Assembly: GCA_964564785.1 (NCBI GenBank)
Contig: CAZMCT010000025.1
Location: forward strand, 1-35,172
Direction: 5' to 3'
DNA length: 35,172 nt
Source of the DNA: CAZMCT01 sp964564785
GTDB taxonomy: Bacteria; Planctomycetota; Phycisphaerae; UBA1845; Fen-1342
Shown here: positions 24,370 to 33,262 of the stretch, piece after piece
Layout of the letters: each line of letters begins with the position of its first letter
Numbering within the stretch: the first letter of the stretch is position 1
Notes under the pieces: generated by a model
Database searches by the model: none
Seen by the model: only the letters and a program-made list of their open reading frames with translations
What the model was told of the DNA's origin: nothing
Translations under genes and position numbers: made by a program

Positions 24370-26634
24370 ATGACCATCACGCACGCGCCGAGCGGCTGGA
24401 ACACGTGGGACTTTCAGGGTTTCAACCGCTTCGTCTACCTCCGCGACGGCGAGACCATCGTCGCAATCGACTTCGCGATCTGGGACGAGACGGTCCCGGC
24501 CCGCGTTCCGCCGCCCGACCCCGAGCACCGCAAGATCGGCAGGCTTTACGACACGTTCCGCTGGGATCACGTCACCCGCCTTGGACCGCACGCACCGCTC
24601 GGCCTGCCCGCCCGCCTGGAGTTCAAGGCCGGCGACGTGCTCTATCGAGCCGAGGCCATCGACCGTCGCGGCACGCTCGTGCTGTCCGTCACACCGCTGG
24701 TCGAGTCGCGGCAGCGGATCGTCTTTCGCTTCCTCGCCCCGGTCGGCGCAACTCCGGAGCGACCCGGGCCCGACCGCGGCATATTCGCCGGCTGTACCGT
24801 GCGGCTTGACGGCGCCACGTGGCCGGCCCGCTATTTCGTCAACATCGCCGAGCCCTACGCCGTCGCGCTGGCGGGCCGACCGGCGACGATCAGCGTCCGA
24901 CCGCCCGCGGCCGTTTCCCGCGCCCCCGGCACGTTCGGGGCGCTGGCCCGCCAGGCGCTGACCGGCACCGGCGCGCTGACCGACGCGCCCGGGGCCATGA
25001 TGCAGGCGATCTGCTGGAACACGTTGTTCGACACGCGCCGCCGGCTGGTGTCTTCGCCCGTCAGCCGCGACTGGTGCTACGACTGGCGCGGCGTGCTCGT
25101 CTTTTGCTGGGACACCTTCCTGGTCGGGACGTTCATGTCGTACGAGGCCCCCGACCTCGCCCGTCACAACTTCGAGTCCGTCTGTGCCGCGATCGATGAG
25201 CTGGGCTTCGTTCCCAATTACTACATGGCCCACGGCGCCGCCTCACGCGACCGGTCGATGCCGCCGCTCGGCGCGTACCTGGTCTGGAAGACGCAGCGCC
25301 TGCGACCGGACAAGGCGTGGCTGCGCCGCATGTACCCGCGCCTGGCCCGCTGGCATGCGTTCTGGATGAAGCACCGCGACGGCAACGGCAACGGCCTGCT
25401 CGAGTGGGGCTCCGACAACGTCGACTACGAGTTCCCCCAGCTCGTGCCGTACAACCAGAAGCTTCAGCACACGCGGCAGTCGGCGATGTACGAATCCGGA
25501 CTCGACAACTCGCCGCTCTTCGACGATGTCGCGTTCAACGAGCGGACCTGTACGCTGGAGCTCGACGACGTCGCCCTCTCGAGCTTCTACGCCATGGACT
25601 GCGACGCGCTGGCCCGCATCGCCGACTGCCTCGCCCGGCCCGCCGACGCCACCCGTTACCAACGCGAACACGCCCGCCTCGCCGAGCGCATCAACGCGCA
25701 CCTCTGGGACGAGGAACACGGGCTCTATGTCAACCGCCACTGGGACGGGCGCTACAGCAGCCGCTGGGCACCGACCTCGTTCTTCCCCCTCATCGCCGGC
25801 GTTGCTCCGCCCGACCGCGCGGCCCGCATGGTCCGCGAGCACCTGCTCAACCCGGCCGAGTTCTGGGGCGAGTGGGTCATCCCCGCGATCTCCCGGAGCG
25901 ACCCCGCGTTCAAGGACAACGACTACTGGCGCGGCCGCATCTGGGGGCCGTTCAACTTCCTGGTCGCCGAGGGCCTGCGGCGTTACCGCCTCGACGCCGA
26001 GGCGGCCGCCCTGGCCCGCAAGAGTCTCGAATTGTTCATGAAGAACTGGCGGGCCGACGGCGGAATCTACGAGAACTACAACGCCGAGACCGGCCAGGGC
26101 GCGGACGTCTGGAACGCGGCGCGGCTCTATCACTGGGGCGGGCTGCTGGCGTTTGTGGCGATGCAGGAGCTGATCGACGTCGAGCCGGCCGGCTACCTCC
26201 GGATCGGCTCGCTCCACTTCCCGGATGCCGGTTTGCGAAACATCCGCCTGGGCGGGGGGCTCTATGATGTGCACCTGCGAAACGGCGGTACCAGCTCTTC
26301 GCCGAGCAGTGATCGTCGTGTGGGCTTCGAGCCCGGTTCAAGTAGTACCACCGGCTACCGGCCGGTAACGCGGGCTTCCAGGTCCAGTCCGCCGGCCGTC
26401 GAATGCCGCCGCGATGGCCGGCCGCTGCTGACGTGCACCGCGCGAGCCATCATCCGCATCCCGCTCGACAGCCCGGCCGACGAGCCGATCGAGGTCACGG
26501 CCGCCGGTCCCGGCGAGTTGCGGCTTTACGGCGCCCTTGTTGGCAAAACGACCCGCCCCCGCGAAGTGCGCCTCCCCGACGGCCGACGTATCCGTCCTCG
26601 CCGTGGAACGGGGTCTGTCAGTTGGGCCTGGTGA
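24370..26634 (+). CDS. GH63/MGH1-like glycoside hydrolase with an apparent C-terminal insertion
   Basis: The 754-residue protein has no signal peptide and seems cytoplasmic. An N-terminal beta-sandwich (about 1-200, GWNTWDFQGFNRFVYLRDGE) precedes an (alpha/alpha)6 catalytic domain (about 205-620). Motifs match the GH63/trehalase-like clan: DWCYDWRGVLVFCWDTFLVG, GNGLLEWGSDN, ESGLDNSPLFDD (likely acid Asp), NDYWRGRIWGPFNFLV and IYENYNAETGQG (likely base Glu). Such enzymes cleave alpha-glucosides, mannosylglycerate or glucosylglycerate. ATG 24370 has GAGGA six bases upstream. Residues about 637-679 (DNA about 26280-26405) are Ser/Arg-rich and break the C-terminal sandwich between LYDVHLRN and RRDGRPLLTC. 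They look like an in-frame repeat insert. Substrate is not resolved. Confidence 0.82.
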   Translation: MTITHAPSGWNTWDFQGFNRFVYLRDGETIVAIDFAIWDETVPARVPPPDPEHRKIGRLYDTFRWDHVTRLGPHAPLGLPARLEFKAGDVLYRAEAIDRRGTLVLSVTPLVESRQRIVFRFLAPVGATPERPGPDRGIFAGCTVRLDGATWPARYFVNIAEPYAVALAGRPATISVRPPAAVSRAPGTFGALARQALTGTGALTDAPGAMMQAICWNTLFDTRRRLVSSPVSRDWCYDWRGVLVFCWDTFLVGTFMSYEAPDLARHNFESVCAAIDELGFVPNYYMAHGAASRDRSMPPLGAYLVWKTQRLRPDKAWLRRMYPRLARWHAFWMKHRDGNGNGLLEWGSDNVDYEFPQLVPYNQKLQHTRQSAMYESGLDNSPLFDDVAFNERTCTLELDDVALSSFYAMDCDALARIADCLARPADATRYQREHARLAERINAHLWDEEHGLYVNRHWDGRYSSRWAPTSFFPLIAGVAPPDRAARMVREHLLNPAEFWGEWVIPAISRSDPAFKDNDYWRGRIWGPFNFLVAEGLRRYRLDAEAAALARKSLELFMKNWRADGGIYENYNAETGQGADVWNAARLYHWGGLLAFVAMQELIDVEPAGYLRIGSLHFPDAGLRNIRLGGGLYDVHLRNGGTSSSPSSDRRVGFEPGSSSTTGYRPVTRASRSSPPAVECRRDGRPLLTCTARAIIRIPLDSPADEPIEVTAAGPGELRLYGALVGKTTRPREVRLPDGRRIRPRRGTGSVSWAW
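26280..26405 (+). repeat. Suspected in-frame insert in the glycoside hydrolase gene
   Basis: The stretch encodes a Ser/Arg/Pro-rich peptide unlike its surroundings, without stop codons. The DNA has GGCGGTACCAGCTC at one end and AGTAGTACCACC inside, and the palindrome ACCGGCTACCGGCCGGTAA (26350-26368). I found no second copy in this window, so the repeat nature is an inference from composition and position. Confidence 0.45.
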
Positions 26635-26815
26635 CCGCAGTCGGTGGCAGCGACTTCCAGCCGGTGTGTCTGGGTGGCTTCGGTTGATCGCCGGTGGGCT
26701 CCCCAGGCGAAGATCTCTCCGCCCGCATCGTGGGCGTTGCCGGTGCCTGCGGTTGGTGCCGCTTTCTGGCCGATGGTTTCCCCAGGCCGGCCAACGAGCC
26801 CGCGGCCGCTACCAC
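26635..26815. other. Gene-free interval after the glycoside hydrolase
   Basis: I see no supported gene in this stretch. It follows the glycoside hydrolase stop and leads into the 19-bp repeat array. Open frames on both strands have random composition. Confidence 0.4.
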
Positions 26816-26818
26816 TTG

Positions 26819-26962
26819 GGGTGTGTGGCACCGCCGCCGTTGTGTGACACCGCCGCCGTTGTGTGACACCGCCGCCACTGTGTGGCACCGCCGCCGTTGT
26901 GTGGCACCGCCGCCTCGGCGGTGATACGTCGATTCAGTACGGCACCGCCGCCCTCGGCCGTT
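26819..26962. repeat. 19-bp tandem array of CACCGCCGCC units with a terminal palindrome
   Basis: Five copies of CACCGCCGCC start at 26829, 26848, 26867, 26886 and 26905, exactly 19 bp apart, each preceded by GTGTGR. The last continues as CACCGCCGCCTCGGCGGTG, a palindrome. It is followed by ATACGTCGATTCAGTACGGC and another CACCGCCGCCCTCGG. This last part is the inverted counterpart of the 47-bp repeats at 29388-29506, on the other side of argS. Confidence 0.88.
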
Positions 26963-26972
26963 ACCGATTCCA

Positions 26973-27050
26973 AGCCGCGACCGTGAAGGAGCGGAAACGC
27001 GCCGACCACTCCCTCACTCACGGTCGCGGCTCGGATCAACGGTCGCGACT
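26973..27050. repeat. Planctomycete-type inverted repeat next to the argS end
   Basis: AGCCGCGACCGTGA (26973-26986) and its inverted counterpart TCACGGTCGCGGCT (27018-27031) enclose about 30 bases. A partial third copy, ACGGTCGCGACT, lies at 27039-27050. From memory, similar sequences (GCCGCGACCGTNAGGGAG) are frequent intergenic repeats in planctomycetes. As an inverted repeat just after the argS stop (minus strand) it may also form the transcript end. Confidence 0.7.
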
Positions 27051-27092
27051 GGGACCCGGTGTTCCGACTCGGGCCCTCACCCGTGTCTCGGC

Positions 27093-29075
27093 TCACATTC
27101 GCTCGATGACCTCGATCCCCAGCAGCGCCAGGCCCAGCCGCAGCGTTCGGGCGGTCAGGTCACACAGTCGCATGCGGCTCAGCCGCGAAGCCTCGTCCGC
27201 CGCCTGGAGCACCGGGCACGACTCATAGAAGCGCATGAACTCGGCCGCCAGGTCGTACAGGTAGCCGCACAGGATGTGCGGCAGCAGTTCCGACGCCACG
27301 GCCTCGATCGCCTCCGGCAGCCGGGCCAGCCGCAGGGCCAGCGCCCGCTCGGCCGGATGCTCGATCCGCAGCGCCACGTCCGCCGCGTACACCTCCGGCG
27401 CGCCATAGCGCTCGGCCGCCTTGCGGTAGATCGAGCGGATCCGCGCGTACGCGTACATCATGTACGGGGCGGTGTTTCCCTGGAGCGAGATCATTTTGTC
27501 CCAGTCGAACACGTAGTTCGAGTTGCGGTCGGTGCGCAGGTCCGCGTACTTGACCGCCGCGATTCCGACTCGCGGCGCGATTCGCTGCTTCTCATCGGCC
27601 GTCAGCGTGGGCCCGCGCACCTCCCCTTGATCCCTTGATGCCTCGATCCCTCGATCCCTTTCTTCCAGCAGCGTCCGGGCCCGCACCTCGGCCTCGTCCA
27701 GCAGCTCGCGCAGCTTGATGCTCCGCCCCGCGCGGGTCTTGATCCGCTTGCCGTCGGCCCCCAGCACCATCCCGAACTTCACGTGCGTCACTTCAACCTC
27801 GGCGGGAATCAGCCCCGCAGCCCGCGCGGCCGTGAACACCATGTCGAAGTGCGGCCCCTGCGCCATGTCCACCACGTACAGGATCCGGCGCGCCCCCAGC
27901 GCCCGGATCCGGTAGCGCAGCCCCGCCAGATCGGTCGTCTCGTAGTTGTACCCCCCGTCCGCCTTCTGGATGATCATCGGCAGCGGGTTGCCCTCGCGCG
28001 TCGCAAACAGCGGCGTCCCGTCCGCCTTGTACATGAACACGCACACGGCGCCCGCGTCGTCGCGCACCTCCGCCCGTACACCCGCCAGCACTCCCCCGTC
28101 CCCCCCCGGCTTCAGCCGCTGCCGCAGCTCCGCCACTGTCTCCGCCAGCCACGGGTTGTAGAAGCTTTCCCCGCACACATCCTCCGGCCCCAGGAGCACG
28201 CCGAGCCGGTCATAAAGCTCGTGCACCGCCGCCAGCGACAACGTCCGGATCTGCTCCCACACCCTCCGCGCGTCCGCGTCGCCGCCCTGGAGCGCCGTCA
28301 CCGCCCGCCGCGCCTCGGCCGCGAACTCCGCGTCCTGCTCGAACCGCTCGTTGGCCGCCTTGTAGTCCGCCTCCGCCGCCTCGAGCACGTCCGCGTGCGA
28401 CTGCGGCGTCGGCAGCGGGTGCTCGCGGTACCAGCGGATCAGCATGCCGAACTGCGTTCCCCAGTCGCCGATGTGGTTCTGCCGGATCGTGTCGTGCCCC
28501 AAGAATGCGAGCACGCGGGCCAGCGCATCGCCAATGATCGTGCTCCGCAGGTGGCCGACGTGCATCTGCTTGGCGATGTTCGGCTGCGAATAGTCGATCA
28601 CCACCCGCTGCGGCTGGGCAACCGGCCGGATCCCCACGCGATCCACGATCGGCCACGCGGCCGGTCCGCCGCCCGGCGCGAGCGCCGGTTCACCCGCCGG
28701 TGGCAGCTCCGGCGGCGCCGGAATCTCGCGCAAGTGGCGGGCCAGGAACTCGCCGGTGAGTCGAATATTGATGAACCCCGGCCCGGCGATCGCCAGCGGC
28801 TCGACCATGCCCGCCAGCCGCGGCTCGGCCAGAGCGCGGATACGCTCCGCCACCTCGCGCGGCTTCATCCCGAGTGCCTTCGCCAATCCCATGGCCGCGT
28901 TGCACTGGTAATCCCCGAACTTAGGGTCGCCCGCCGGCCGCACGGCCGCGTCGGCGGTCTCCGCCGCCCGGCCGGTCAGTTCGGCGATGGCGCCGGCCAG
29001 CGCGGCCGTGAGTTGTGCTCCGATGCTGTCGTGCGCCGCAGCGGAGCCAAAGGTCGTGTCCGGGTCATGCGTCAT
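27093..29075 (-). CDS. argS: Arginyl-tRNA synthetase with a small in-frame repeat insert
   Basis: The 660-residue protein is a class I arginyl-tRNA synthetase, charging tRNA-Arg with arginine in the cytoplasm. The N-terminal Add-1 domain (about 15-115) has GDYQCNAAMGLAK and GPGFINIRL. The catalytic domain has the HIGH motif as H172-VGH in KQMHVGHLRSTIIGD, then HIGDWGTQFGML, and KRIKTRAGRSIKL in the KMSKS region (the degenerate form usual for ArgS). The C-terminal anticodon domain (about 540-660) begins near NTAPYMMYAYARIRSIY. Residues about 470-484 (RDRGIEASRDQGEVRG) are encoded by a near-tandem GATCCCT/TTGATCC sequence and look like an insert between the catalytic parts LLEE and TLTADEKQRIAP. 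ATG 29075 is used; no strong ribosome binding site was seen. Repeat arrays lie on both sides. Confidence 0.95.
   Translation of the reverse strand: MTHDPDTTFGSAAAHDSIGAQLTAALAGAIAELTGRAAETADAAVRPAGDPKFGDYQCNAAMGLAKALGMKPREVAERIRALAEPRLAGMVEPLAIAGPGFINIRLTGEFLARHLREIPAPPELPPAGEPALAPGGGPAAWPIVDRVGIRPVAQPQRVVIDYSQPNIAKQMHVGHLRSTIIGDALARVLAFLGHDTIRQNHIGDWGTQFGMLIRWYREHPLPTPQSHADVLEAAEADYKAANERFEQDAEFAAEARRAVTALQGGDADARRVWEQIRTLSLAAVHELYDRLGVLLGPEDVCGESFYNPWLAETVAELRQRLKPGGDGGVLAGVRAEVRDDAGAVCVFMYKADGTPLFATREGNPLPMIIQKADGGYNYETTDLAGLRYRIRALGARRILYVVDMAQGPHFDMVFTAARAAGLIPAEVEVTHVKFGMVLGADGKRIKTRAGRSIKLRELLDEAEVRARTLLEERDRGIEASRDQGEVRGPTLTADEKQRIAPRVGIAAVKYADLRTDRNSNYVFDWDKMISLQGNTAPYMMYAYARIRSIYRKAAERYGAPEVYAADVALRIEHPAERALALRLARLPEAIEAVASELLPHILCGYLYDLAAEFMRFYESCPVLQAADEASRLSRMRLCDLTARTLRLGLALLGIEVIERM
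27622..27667 (-). repeat. GATCCCT/GATCCC low-complexity insert inside argS
   Basis: The plus strand reads CCCCTTGATCCCTTGATG and then CCTCGATCCCTCGATCCC. These are four near-copies of a 7-10 bp unit (TTGATCCC or TCGATCCC). It encodes RDRGIEASRDQG in frame. From memory, strings of GATCGAGG / GATCAAGG type are common dispersed repeats in planctomycete-like genomes. No other copy was seen in this window. Confidence 0.6.
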
Positions 29076-29113
29076 GGCCCGCCAACGCTATCCGCGGCGC
29101 GGCGGGCTGACAA

Positions 29114-29381
29114 CTGTGGCCCAGCCGCCCCCGGCTGGGAATCTGTGGCCCAGCCGCCCCCGGCTGGGNNNNNNNNNNNNNNNNNNNNNNNNNNNNNNNN
29201 NNNNNNNNNNNNNNNNNNNNNNNNNNNNNNNNNNNNNNNNNNNNNNNNNNNNNNNNNNNNNNNNNNNNCTGTGGCCCAGCCGCCCCCGGCTGGGGATCTG
29301 TGGCCCAGCCGCCCCCGGCTGGGAATCTGTGGCCCAGCCGCCCCCGGCTGGGGATCTGTGGCCCAGCCGCCCCCGGCTGGG
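29114..29381. repeat. 29-bp tandem palindromic array, interrupted by the assembly gap
   Basis: Copies starting CTGTGGCCCAGCCG lie at 29114, 29143, 29269, 29298, 29327 and 29356. The period is exactly 29 bp on each side of the gap. Each unit contains an 8-bp stem CCCAGCCG/CGGCTGGG with a CCCC loop. The unit varies only in the last bases (GAAT or GGAT). The true copy number is unknown because the gap falls inside. Since 29 is not a multiple of three, each open frame repeats every three units. Confidence 0.92.
29169..29268. other. Scaffold gap of 100 N
   Basis: Exactly 100 undetermined bases lie within the 29-bp array. The distance between flanking copies (126 bp) is not a multiple of 29, so the size is a placeholder and the real length is unknown. 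Confidence 0.98.
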
Positions 29382-29387
29382 TTGCCA

Positions 29388-29507
29388 TCACCGCCGAGGG
29401 CGGCGGTGCCACAATGAATTGACGTCTCACCGTATCACCGCCGAGGGCGGCGGTGCCACAATGAATCGACGTCTCACCGTATCACCGCCGAGGGCGGCGG
29501 TGCCACA
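29388..29507. repeat. 47-bp tandem repeats with CACCGCC/GGCGGTG stem
   Basis: Units starting TCACCGCCGAGGGCGGCGG lie at 29388, 29435 and 29482 (period 47; the third is partial). Between stems lies ACAATGAATYGACGTCTCACCGTA. The same segment in inverted form, with several changes, occurs at about 26914-26962 beyond argS. Confidence 0.9.
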
Positions 29508-29577
29508 GGGGCGGGGCTGCCCCAACGGCCGATGGGTCGGCGGTGAACGTGCGGATGACGGACGCTGGGGCGGGTTG

Positions 29578-29583
29578 TATGAT
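29578..29583 (+). promoter_or_regulatory. Possible -10 box for fbaB
   Basis: TATGAT (one mismatch to consensus) lies 51 bp before the fbaB start codon. The expected -35 region (about 29556-29561, TGACGG) is a poor match. It was found by eye only. Confidence 0.35.
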
Positions 29584-29633
29584 GCGCTGCTAGGCAAAGG
29601 TGCCGCCGCGGCCACGCTGGACAGGAGAATCGC

Positions 29634-30725
<1,092 letters not shown>

Positions 30726-31044
30726 TGTCGTCCGGCGTGGTGACCGGATGCCGCTGGGCGGTTACTCCGACGCGTGCGTCGCCCGTGCCAACCCCGGCGT
30801 GATTCGTTCACAAACCGGTCATCTGACGGGACTTACGATCCGCATCGAGGGGGAGGATGACGGGAGGTGCCCGAAACCGCTCCCATCTCGACACCGATGC
30901 ACGATTCGTCGCCGTCCAGACCTCTTGCTTTCGCGGCTGACCTCGTTAGCATTTACGGCTTCGCTTACGCGGCGAACGGTGCGGTCGGTGTAGACAGCCC
31001 GGGCGTGTGGTTGCCGCGAAGCGGGGATCTGAAGGAGTTGCAGA
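30726..31044. other. Gene-free interval before the fasciclin gene
   Basis: This 319-bp stretch between fbaB and the fasciclin gene shows no supported gene; a short open frame at 30748-30993 has random composition. TTGCTT (30925-30930) and TAGCAT (30947-30952), 16 bases apart, are a weak candidate promoter for the fasciclin gene. A GGAG lies seven bases before its ATG. No terminator was seen after fbaB. Confidence 0.35.
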
Positions 31045-31710
31045 ATGTTCACTCGTTTGTCGCGTACGCTGCTGGTGGCGGTACTGGCGTGTGGCTGGGC
31101 CGTCGCGCAGGAGCCGGCCAAGAAGCCCGAGGCCAAGCCCGAGGCCAAGCCGGAAGCCAAGAAGGCCGACATGCCGGCCGCACAGGAGAAGAAGGACGCC
31201 GCAAAAGACATCGTCGCCGTCGCTCAGGAATCCAAGTTCAACACCCTCTGCGACCTGCTCAAGGCCGCCGGCCTGGTCGACACGCTGAAGGGCACCGGAC
31301 CGTTCACGGTCTTCGCCCCGACCGATGAGGCGTTCAACAAGCTCGGCAAGGAGAAGCTCGAGGATCTGAAGAAGCCGGAGAACAAAACCAAGCTGGCGAA
31401 CATCCTGAAGTACCACGTGGTCAGCGGTAAGGTCATGGCCGCCGACGTGCTCAAGATGGACGGCAAGACCGCCAAGAGCGTCGAAGGCGGTGAGATCAAG
31501 ATCACCGTCAAGTACAACAAGGTCACGCTCGACGGCAAAGTCAACGTCACCAAGACTGACGTGGCCGCCAGCAACGGCGTCATTCACGTGGTCGACGCCG
31601 TGCTGATGCCCGCCGAGAAGAACGCGGAGGCCAAGCCGGCCACGCCGGCGCCGGCCGCGAAGCCCGCGGACAAGCCCGCCGAGAAGAAGCCCGAGGAACC
31701 GAAGCACTAA
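31045..31710 (+). CDS. Exported fasciclin (FAS1) domain protein
   Basis: The 221-residue protein has a signal peptide (MFTRLSRTLLVAVLACGWAVAQ), a Lys/Pro/Glu/Ala-rich linker (about 23-55, with EAKP repeated three times), one FAS1 domain (about 55-190) and another Lys/Pro/Ala-rich tail (about 192-221). The FAS1 motifs are FTVFAPTDEAFNKL (H1), LKYHVVSGKVMAADVL (H2 region) and NGVIHVVDAVLMP at the end. FAS1 domains serve in cell adhesion or matrix contacts. The cationic tails may bind surface polysaccharide, which is inference. A clear terminator follows, so it is probably a single-gene transcript. Confidence 0.92.
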   Translation: MFTRLSRTLLVAVLACGWAVAQEPAKKPEAKPEAKPEAKKADMPAAQEKKDAAKDIVAVAQESKFNTLCDLLKAAGLVDTLKGTGPFTVFAPTDEAFNKLGKEKLEDLKKPENKTKLANILKYHVVSGKVMAADVLKMDGKTAKSVEGGEIKITVKYNKVTLDGKVNVTKTDVAASNGVIHVVDAVLMPAEKNAEAKPATPAPAAKPADKPAEKKPEEPKH

Positions 31711-31749
31711 CGTCGCCGCTTCCAGCGACGTAGCAAACGGAAACGATCG

Positions 31750-31779
31750 AAGGGCGAACATTCGTTCGCCCTTTCCTTT
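31750..31779 (+). terminator. Rho-independent terminator of the fasciclin gene
   Basis: A perfect 10-bp stem AAGGGCGAAC / GTTCGCCCTT (31750-31759 and 31764-31773) with a four-base loop is followed by TCCTTTG. It lies 40 bp after the stop codon. A smaller hairpin, CGTCGC/GCGACG (31711-31730), lies between. The T tract is short, but the stem is very good. Confidence 0.75.
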
Positions 31780-31830
31780 GCGCCGCTCCCGGGCGGGCTC
31801 CGAGCTCCAATCGCGAAGCCGCGGTTCTCA

Positions 31831-31930
31831 ACCAGCCCATTGGAACAGGGGAGCGGTACCGCGGGAGTGGCCGCTGGCGCCAACGTGATGCCCGCTTCAC
31901 GCGGAGACGACCCCCTTTCTCAACGGGCTG
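31831..31930 (-). repeat. ~100-bp palindromic element, copy 4 (opposite strand)
   Basis: Read on the minus strand it begins CAGCCCGTTGAGAAAGGGGG at 31930 and ends TTCCAATGGGCTGGT at 31831. The length (100 bp) equals that of the copies at 4127 and 5991. It shares ACTCCCGCGGT with the copy at 5991. It lies in the convergent gap between the fasciclin gene and the DUF2130 gene, about 60 bp after the DUF2130 stop. Confidence 0.65.
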
Positions 31931-31993
31931 TTCCGCCGCGCCCTCTCCCCGAGGTCGCGACGCGAGTCCCCGTCGGCCGAATGGGGTCGGCCG

Positions 31994-33262
31994 CTAAGCC
32001 GGGTGCTGATCATCCAGGGCTGGCAGCTCCTCGGTCGTGAGCAGCGCCATGCCGTCGATTTCCGGAAGGCTGGCGCCGATCAGCCCCTGTAAGTCCCCGT
32101 ACATCCCCGCAGTACTCTGGACGGCCTGTTCGAGCTGCTTCTCGCGCCTGGCCCAGTGCCGTTGGAGCGCGGCTTTCTCGCGCTCCAGGTCGCTCCGCAG
32201 CGCGACGAACGCTTCCACAATCCCCGTCACGCGGTTGCGGAACTCCGTACCCGACAAATATTGGTATAGGGCTTCCATCTTCCCGTGCTGGCCCTCCAGC
32301 GCCCGCCGCGCCTTGCCCACCTCCAGCAGCCCGGCCCGCAACACCGCCCCGACTTGCACCGCGCAGGCCCAACTGCACACCCACACGCCCTCCACCTGCC
32401 CGAAGTGCTCGATCCGTTCCGGCAGCGCCGTGCTCACCAGCACCGCGCACGCGGCCTTCGCCTCCCGCTGGTCATGCCGCAGCTTCGCCAGCCATGCATC
32501 CGACCAGTTCTTCGTCCGCTTGGCCTCCCAGAGGATCGACCCGCAATCCAGACCGGCCGGCGAAATCACGCGTTGCACGACGTCGCCGCCGCGAGCCCCC
32601 TTGACGACCTCCTCGATCGCGTCGGCCGGGAAGCGCTGCCGCAGTAGCTCCTCCAGCGCCAGCTCCAACACCTCCCCTTGCGCCTGCTGCGAGCCCTGCT
32701 CCGCCTTCCGTTTCATCTCCTCGAGCTGCTGGACCAGTTCCGCGATCTTGCGGTCCTTCTCGGCATGTCGCAGCGCATGCTCGTCGGCCGCCCGTTTGAG
32801 CGCCTCCTGGCGGATCCGGTCGCGCTCCTCGTTCAGCCGCCGCGTCAGCTCCAGCTCCTGCTCCTCCGCCTTCGTCTTCAGCTCGCGCTCGCGGCGTCGC
32901 AGCTCCAGCTCGTTTTGCTGCGCCGCCTTCAGCTTCTGGTCCAGCTCCCCGAGCCGCTCGTCGCGCTCACCCAGCTCGACGGCCAGGTCCGCGGCCGCTT
33001 TCTGCCGGGCCTGCTCCAGGAGCTTTTGCCGCTCGGCCGCCAGGCGCCGGCCCACCTCCTCGTCGAGCTGCGCGCGGCCCTGCTCGAGCGCCGCCTGCTG
33101 GGCCCGCAGCTCGGCTGACTGTTTCTCCAGCCCGGCCCGCGCGGCGCGCAGTTCGGCGTCGAGCTCCGCGCGGATCTGCGTCGTGAGCTGGGCCGACAGG
33201 ACCTCGCTGACTTCGATGGCCGCGTGGCAGTTGGGACAGGTGATGGTCGTGGTCGGGTTCAT
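31994..33262 (-). CDS. DUF2130 coiled-coil protein
   Basis: The 422-residue cytoplasmic protein starts with a zinc-ribbon-like TCPNCHAAIEVSEVL (C9 and C12). A long charged coiled coil follows (about 25-205, for example ELDAELRAARAGLEKQSAEL). The C-terminal domain is DUF2130 (about 210-420), with VLELALEELLRQRFPADAIEEV, GSILWEAKRTKNWSDAWLAKLR and AVLVSTALPE. The Glu-x-Lys in ILWEAKRTKNW is like the core of restriction-type nuclease folds (a strand with E-x-K), and DUF2130 has been grouped with such folds, so a nuclease role is possible but unproven. Start ATG 33262 has GGAGG seven bases upstream; the open frame to 33403 is not used. Neighbours offer no functional hint. Confidence 0.88.
   Translation of the reverse strand: MNPTTTITCPNCHAAIEVSEVLSAQLTTQIRAELDAELRAARAGLEKQSAELRAQQAALEQGRAQLDEEVGRRLAAERQKLLEQARQKAAADLAVELGERDERLGELDQKLKAAQQNELELRRRERELKTKAEEQELELTRRLNEERDRIRQEALKRAADEHALRHAEKDRKIAELVQQLEEMKRKAEQGSQQAQGEVLELALEELLRQRFPADAIEEVVKGARGGDVVQRVISPAGLDCGSILWEAKRTKNWSDAWLAKLRHDQREAKAACAVLVSTALPERIEHFGQVEGVWVCSWACAVQVGAVLRAGLLEVGKARRALEGQHGKMEALYQYLSGTEFRNRVTGIVEAFVALRSDLEREKAALQRHWARREKQLEQAVQSTAGMYGDLQGLIGASLPEIDGMALLTTEELPALDDQHPA

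Larger units (their letters stand above)
29076..29633. other. Repeat-dominated interval between argS and fbaB
   Basis: No gene is supported in this 558-bp gap. It holds the 29-bp array, the 100-N gap and the 47-bp array described separately, then about 80 bp of single-copy sequence with the presumed fbaB promoter and ribosome binding site. Long open frames through it are products of the repeats. Confidence 0.75.

Noticed and set aside
29114..29381. The 29-bp repeats could be a CRISPR array
   Set aside because: Units are directly adjacent with no spacers, and no cas gene is nearby. The repeats are tandem palindromes.
29100..29510. Long open frames encoding repeated VAQPPPAG, PSRPRLG or GRLGH peptides
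   Set aside because: All six frames of the repeat arrays are open and give such peptides. They run through the N gap and through argS in the wrong sense. These are repeat artefacts.
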